From Thermoplasmata archaeon (lineage in GTDB: Archaea > Thermoplasmatota > Thermoplasmata > SG8-5 > JAGLSY01), in NCBI GenBank assembly GCA_023135545.1, contig JAGLSY010000153.1, positions 1 to 9,386 on the forward strand: 9,386 nucleotides of DNA, written 5' to 3'. Position numbers and translations under genes: made by a program. The notes under the pieces were generated by a model. It saw only the letters and a program-made list of their open reading frames with translations, did no database searches and had not been told where the DNA came from. This document shows, one piece after another, positions 8,101-9,386 of this stretch (the first letter of the stretch is position 1; each line of letters opens with the position of its first letter).

Positions 8101-8129
8101 TTTACCTTATTCTGTTTTCCCCTTCTCAT
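2154..8129 (-). CDS. Giant CARDB-repeat surface protein with membrane anchor and four cytosolic zinc ribbons
   Basis: A 1991-aa predicted surface protein. Residues 1-40 form a signal peptide (basic MRRGKQNK, then a hydrophobic stretch). Two rounds of the same layout follow. Round one: a beta-helix-like region (about 65-315), a carboxypeptidase-regulatory-like domain (about 325-465, FYGNPIEDA), then three CARDB domains (about 472-834). Round two: a beta-helix-like region (836-1008), a regulatory-like domain (1010-1118, HYPLEGV), then four CARDB domains (about 1121-1599). CARDB domains start with RPDL-type strands and mostly end in acidic, Asn-rich motifs such as ETNN or NESDN. An Ig-like domain (about 1602-1693) precedes a transmembrane helix (1698-1722, with seven consecutive Ile). 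The cytosolic part has four CxxC...CxxC zinc ribbons (1733-1750, 1761-1778, 1855-1872, 1932-1949), a Trp-rich helical segment (1785-1850), an Ala/Pro/Lys/Glu linker and a basic tail. Glycosylation sequons are frequent. CARDB domains suggest adhesion or protein binding; the exact function is unknown. The start is supported by GGGGTGA 4 nt upstream. Confidence 0.9.
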   Translation of the reverse strand: MRRGKQNKVNYAGKCLSILIVWCMAVSGLMGLFVANVGTASETGPITNDIPEIITGDEVYDGQDPTKPWIADHDGSLTITSGGSLTLRNCVLNFLQDGLYDLDVNSGSTLRLENATITTGARFQASWSPFLDITISDSTLIMEDHSAMVFPGTLDVTNSLVCVNDSWITGLGNDFETNTDFPDWWNKFPTAQPALNPTVSSNWYGTPADEWNDGPLMTFTNCGNVTIADSRIDMLYENTSFDASGVADMDERFVLDNTNMSVINTYLSLDWKDYNIGLPWTKNMASLSLDSHIFAYNMTLDHTYGTPAGSPYLFWDTSEVYYYKWARIPVVDFYGNPIEDAYIESTFVYSGGSATIDVAYVATMNNLSDGYPEDVRILDYMDRVSMNTINGTNYNVTNSDGMVMIPLLTTINPSLPAGDIDGDHCGEYTIDVAYGAENATTYVDFSPYPNIQSSENTITTLTMEMDGIQLPRPDLTPGTITLSPDPLVQDIFIGDTVYINATIENVGGTNALDVGVVMYDHTPTSLKEEITNITIASIPAGGSVVWPVIWTASEGGQHDIEVSVDYKFMISEGNETNNTNVPYLPLYVTPYLPELSISPTAIEFDPAVPSIGNPVIINATILNSGYEIASNVEVRFYSQNPDVLPPYYVPDSAAAAYLIDTDFISVGWDTFDHVETVVSSVIWDQPPSDGVYSIYVWIDPLDAQDEWQDETTNNLAYRDLTVNPMPNLYVTNDNVTFDDETPIIDQDIVITVDVVNLGGLDATGTFDVELYDDDVWKETQPITDLNIMETKQVSFTWTPTTKGYHNIEILVDATAVVDEIDETDNKASLNILVYDGGIFDLVVNNTLPASSAGYVLIDSPHLQHGYILVEEDGQLNITGSTLIMDQIYPNQFNIIVKDNGVLNIDDAVIDSNNFAMNLFARDNAKINIIDTTTPAHLSIIADDTSIISIKGSDIGGSFSVPESDANVRLEVINSTFRRVLDTFRGTSIANLTAIIMTVPQLSISDSAEIYIYRWIEALVEDVNHYPLEGVTVDLNYTTLNYLQPILQQTKITDADGKVLFRTLSDIITIDVYPNAQPISNYKLIATFNPTIADTLGVGLPSYNDMAYDDNYIDVTITMDAVRPDLDPPVYVSDDEPGRGEKIWINTTVTNNGISPADGIWVEFRDNGVAIANVLIPVPLGVNENYNISINHTWMEISDIGNHNITVEVDPDDKVKELNESDNLGWIDVTVIGRPDLAIHTSADIDMSDMPWVVNYTIDLTVTVYNEGDMAADDVTVHVYDAEVNGTLIDNYTIPTIIAGSSVTTPIIEWEPELAGSYLLYVEIDQNGTIDEIHEDNNVQNRSVTIREYADLYINQLEFIHGGSSVTEVENRTTVTLRAQVFNSGGTPASGVIVSFYDGFNLIGYDTLPTINAGGGYAVAEITWFATADLNGNSQDRNIRVSAATGIYENINGLSNELTETLTITDPRADLTMVNNDVNITEENVIGYTPFDVNVTVRNNGDYTATNFTIDIYYDLMAPANMLGSFIMEELDGNMDTSVIITCAGIPAEGTHYLLVAIDRNVIADDIFTVNGMDYNLTGSVEEFNEANNELVNVTFVVTAPQYVLELLSPNSGQNYTLGKENNTWVSGRLTMLDGSAVVDATITIDLGDNTVTTNTDASGNFQTSITLPANVGQYDLTASADGVPADLRTININQDDAFPWLWIIIIIIIAVAGIIIGITLYLKFVGLGKTVECGECGAFIPESASRCPKCNTEFETDTAKCSICGAWVPMNSKTCPECNSEFTIGDEEIEDYKAQMQRQYDDVVDGFKKVARKELGANFTEADFQAWWATQATFVTFDQWLKEEEEMKRLGSKPCPNCQTQNSVTATICHKCGTMMEGEEKAAPPKKVRPEPVKEEPVAEAKPEAAVAPAAAAAVAPAEAKPEEKAEEKKKCPSCGMEMAMHEMTCPICSYDFEKKDEKPPEGGAQPTKKVVRKPVKKVVRRPVKKGPEGE
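2171..2231 (-). repeat. 24-bp tandem repeat encoding a basic octapeptide
   Basis: The units at 2171-2194 and 2195-2218, plus a partial third at 2219-2231, are in frame with the giant gene. They encode VVRRPVKK and VVRKPVKK at residues 1979-1986 and 1971-1978, preceded by a degenerate PTKK. This gives the protein a strongly basic Lys/Arg/Pro C-terminus, similar in composition to histone H1-like tails. Binding to nucleic acid or to acidic lipid heads is possible but only inferred. Confidence 0.8.
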
Positions 8130-8133
8130 TCGT

Positions 8134-8140
8134 TCACCCC
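8134..8140 (-). promoter_or_regulatory. Ribosome binding site of the giant surface protein gene
   Basis: The minus strand reads GGGGTGA, ending 4 nt before the ATG at 8127-8129. It matches the GGTGA part of the archaeal Shine-Dalgarno consensus and confirms this ATG, which is followed at once by a good signal peptide. Confidence 0.7.
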
Positions 8141-8184
8141 ATTTTCATATCCTTTCCACATTTGAAAATAGTTATCAGGTGTAA

Positions 8185-8206
8185 TGGTTATAGTATTCAT
8201 TAACCA
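8185..8206 (-). promoter_or_regulatory. 22-bp dyad, possible operator of the giant gene
   Basis: The arms TGGTTA (8185-8190) and TAACCA (8201-8206) form a perfect inverted repeat around a 10-bp centre. On the minus strand the dyad begins where the TATA-like box ends, so it covers the region where transcription would start. Repressor sites in archaea often sit there. Which protein binds, if any, cannot be told from the window. A short hairpin in DNA or RNA is the alternative. Confidence 0.4.
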
Positions 8207-8215
8207 TATATATAT
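8206..8215 (-). promoter_or_regulatory. TATA box for the giant surface protein gene
   Basis: ATATATATAT lies here, preceded on the minus strand by purine-rich AGATAAG, which could act as the TFB recognition element. The start site would fall near 8186, giving a leader of about 55 nt with the GGGGTGA site near its end. The box abuts the stop codon of the upstream surface-protein gene (8217-8219), so the two genes are probably separately transcribed, with read-through still possible. Confidence 0.5.
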
Positions 8216-8216
8216 C

Positions 8217-9386
8217 TTATCTGTGATATTGACCACCTCCACCATCGGCTTTCCCACCCATGTCGAAGGTGTCTATGGATTCTTTTGCCTCGAGAGCGAG
8301 CTTGTAGGCGGCATCATACCTCTTCTCCCCTATGGCCTCCCTCGCCTTTTCCAACTTCCAGGATGCCAGGCTTATATCCGCCCCGAAATCGGCAAAGCTG
8401 TTCACGTAATAGGCGGCGTTGTCCACGGCTTTGTAGGCCAGCGTTTTCTTCCTCCCCTTCACCACCCTTCTCCCGGCGAGCAGTGCCGTGAAGGATATCG
8501 CCGAGGCACCCAGTACCATCAATATCACCCCGAACCAGAGTTCGTTCAGCTCTTTCTCGACTTCGTTTTGAAGGGCTGTATTGCCTGTGGTGGAATTGTC
8601 GACCAGGATATCAAGGGACATAGTGTCCAGAACCTGGTTCCCCCATGATACTGATGCCTGGACGGTATGGTTTCCGGCTATCGCTTCCCAGATAAAAGAA
8701 ACATTCCCGTTCTGGCCTGACTGGATATCAACAAGCGCATAGTCAATGAGACTGGCATTGTCTCCGACTCCGATGGAAAGCGAGATGTTGATGTCCTGCC
8801 CGGCGGCCGTGCCCTGATTTTCAGCCAGGATGGTAAAAGTGACATTATCCCCCTCGGTAACATTGGTGCTCGGAGAGTGGATGATGGAGTTGAGATGGAT
8901 ACTCATGGAATTTTCCGATGTGTGGGTGAAATAGTCCGTGCTTCCCCTCGTAACCCCATAGGGGAGGCTCATCGTGTTGCCGGTCATGTCGGTCGCTGAT
9001 ATGTAATATTCCATCACGTTGCCAGTGCCCGGTATGTCATAATGGAACCGGCTGCCCGAACCCTTCATCGCGGCTTTCGTCCATGCCCCCCCATCAAACC
9101 TGTAGTTGATGTAAACCTCATCCGAATCCAGGTCATCGTCGGTTATGGTTGCGTTGACACGTATCGCTGAAGAATTCTCGTAGACATCCGAACCGGTATG
9201 CTCGATCAACGGTGTCTGGACCGGGGCTCGGAAGCAGTTGACAAATTCATCCCAGTCGGTGCCGGCAAAAAGCAATTCGGTGTCATACCTGGTATCGTAC
9301 ACCTGTCCATCAGGCAAGTACAATGCCATGCCCTTCACGCTTGGGTATTGGATTCCCGTATGGCTCTCGGTTATGGTAATATTGAG
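8217..9386 (-). CDS. Membrane-anchored surface protein, clostripain-like protease C-terminus (partial)
   Basis: The 5' end lies beyond the window; the frame is open to the edge, giving 389 visible residues. The GTG at 9336-9338 is internal, not a convincing start. The first 50 residues (YPSVKGMALYLPD, then LLFAGTDWDEF) resemble the end of clostripain-family (peptidase C11) catalytic domains, which typically read GxSIYFP and later FAxDTxWDEF; the catalytic His and Cys would be upstream and cannot be checked. Then come a beta-sandwich (about 60-132, with DDDLDSDEVYINYRFDGG), a CARDB/NEW3-like domain (about 166-263), a transmembrane helix (about 284-304, LWFGVILMVLGASAISFTALL), a basic RRVVKGRKK stop-transfer and a helical tail of about 80 residues (AREAIGEKRYDAAYKLALEAK) ending Gly-rich. 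The topology matches the giant protein downstream, suggesting a shared cell-surface role. The membrane-anchored surface assignment is firm; the protease assignment is tentative. Confidence 0.8.
   Translation of the reverse strand, partial: LNITITESHTGIQYPSVKGMALYLPDGQVYDTRYDTELLFAGTDWDEFVNCFRAPVQTPLIEHTGSDVYENSSAIRVNATITDDDLDSDEVYINYRFDGGAWTKAAMKGSGSRFHYDIPGTGNVMEYYISATDMTGNTMSLPYGVTRGSTDYFTHTSENSMSIHLNSIIHSPSTNVTEGDNVTFTILAENQGTAAGQDINISLSIGVGDNASLIDYALVDIQSGQNGNVSFIWEAIAGNHTVQASVSWGNQVLDTMSLDILVDNSTTGNTALQNEVEKELNELWFGVILMVLGASAISFTALLAGRRVVKGRKKTLAYKAVDNAAYYVNSFADFGADISLASWKLEKAREAIGEKRYDAAYKLALEAKESIDTFDMGGKADGGGGQYHR

Overview
The window looks like a piece of an uncultured euryarchaeal genome, most likely of the Thermoplasmata/Thermoplasmatota type. 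That placement is an inference. It rests on a stand-alone GMP synthase glutaminase subunit (the gene ends right after the glutaminase domain, as in archaea, whereas bacterial GuaA is fused), TATA-box-like promoters, archaeal-style GGTG/AGGA ribosome binding sites, and very large CARDB-repeat surface proteins with a C-terminal membrane anchor and cytosolic zinc ribbons.

Layout: (1) 2-151, plus strand: the last 49 codons of the GMP synthase glutaminase subunit. (2) 152-681: a rearranged, gene-poor stretch. It holds a 22-bp tandem repeat, a second copy of the 3' end of meaB, a C-terminal scrap of a TrmO/TsaA tRNA methyltransferase gene, and a possible 42-aa four-cysteine protein on the minus strand. 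(3) 682-2071, minus strand: a tight two-gene unit, the cobalamin-binding subunit of an acyl-CoA mutase (methylmalonyl-CoA mutase type) followed 4 nt later by its G-protein chaperone MeaB. (4) 2154-8129, minus strand: one gene for a 1991-aa surface protein. It has a signal peptide, two rounds of [beta-helix-like region + carboxypeptidase-regulatory-like domain + CARDB domains], one transmembrane helix, and a cytosolic tail with four Cys4 zinc ribbons and a basic octapeptide repeat. (5) 8217-9386, minus strand: the C-terminal 389 residues of a second surface protein. It resembles the end of a clostripain-type (peptidase C11) protease, followed by beta-sandwich and CARDB-like domains, a membrane helix and a short helical cytosolic tail.

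How the genes fit together: McmA2 and MeaB serve B12-dependent carbon-skeleton rearrangement (methylmalonyl-CoA/succinyl-CoA). The catalytic large subunit and the epimerase are not in the window. The two surface proteins share a topology (outside beta-sandwiches, one membrane helix near the C-terminus, small cytosolic domain) and lie in tandem, which suggests a joint cell-surface role. A TATA-like box with an adjacent 22-bp dyad sits before the giant gene, so it can probably be transcribed on its own. The parts most worth a second look are the cytosolic end of the giant protein and the 300-722 junction, where a 38-bp direct repeat of the meaB 3' end brackets foreign or relocated DNA.
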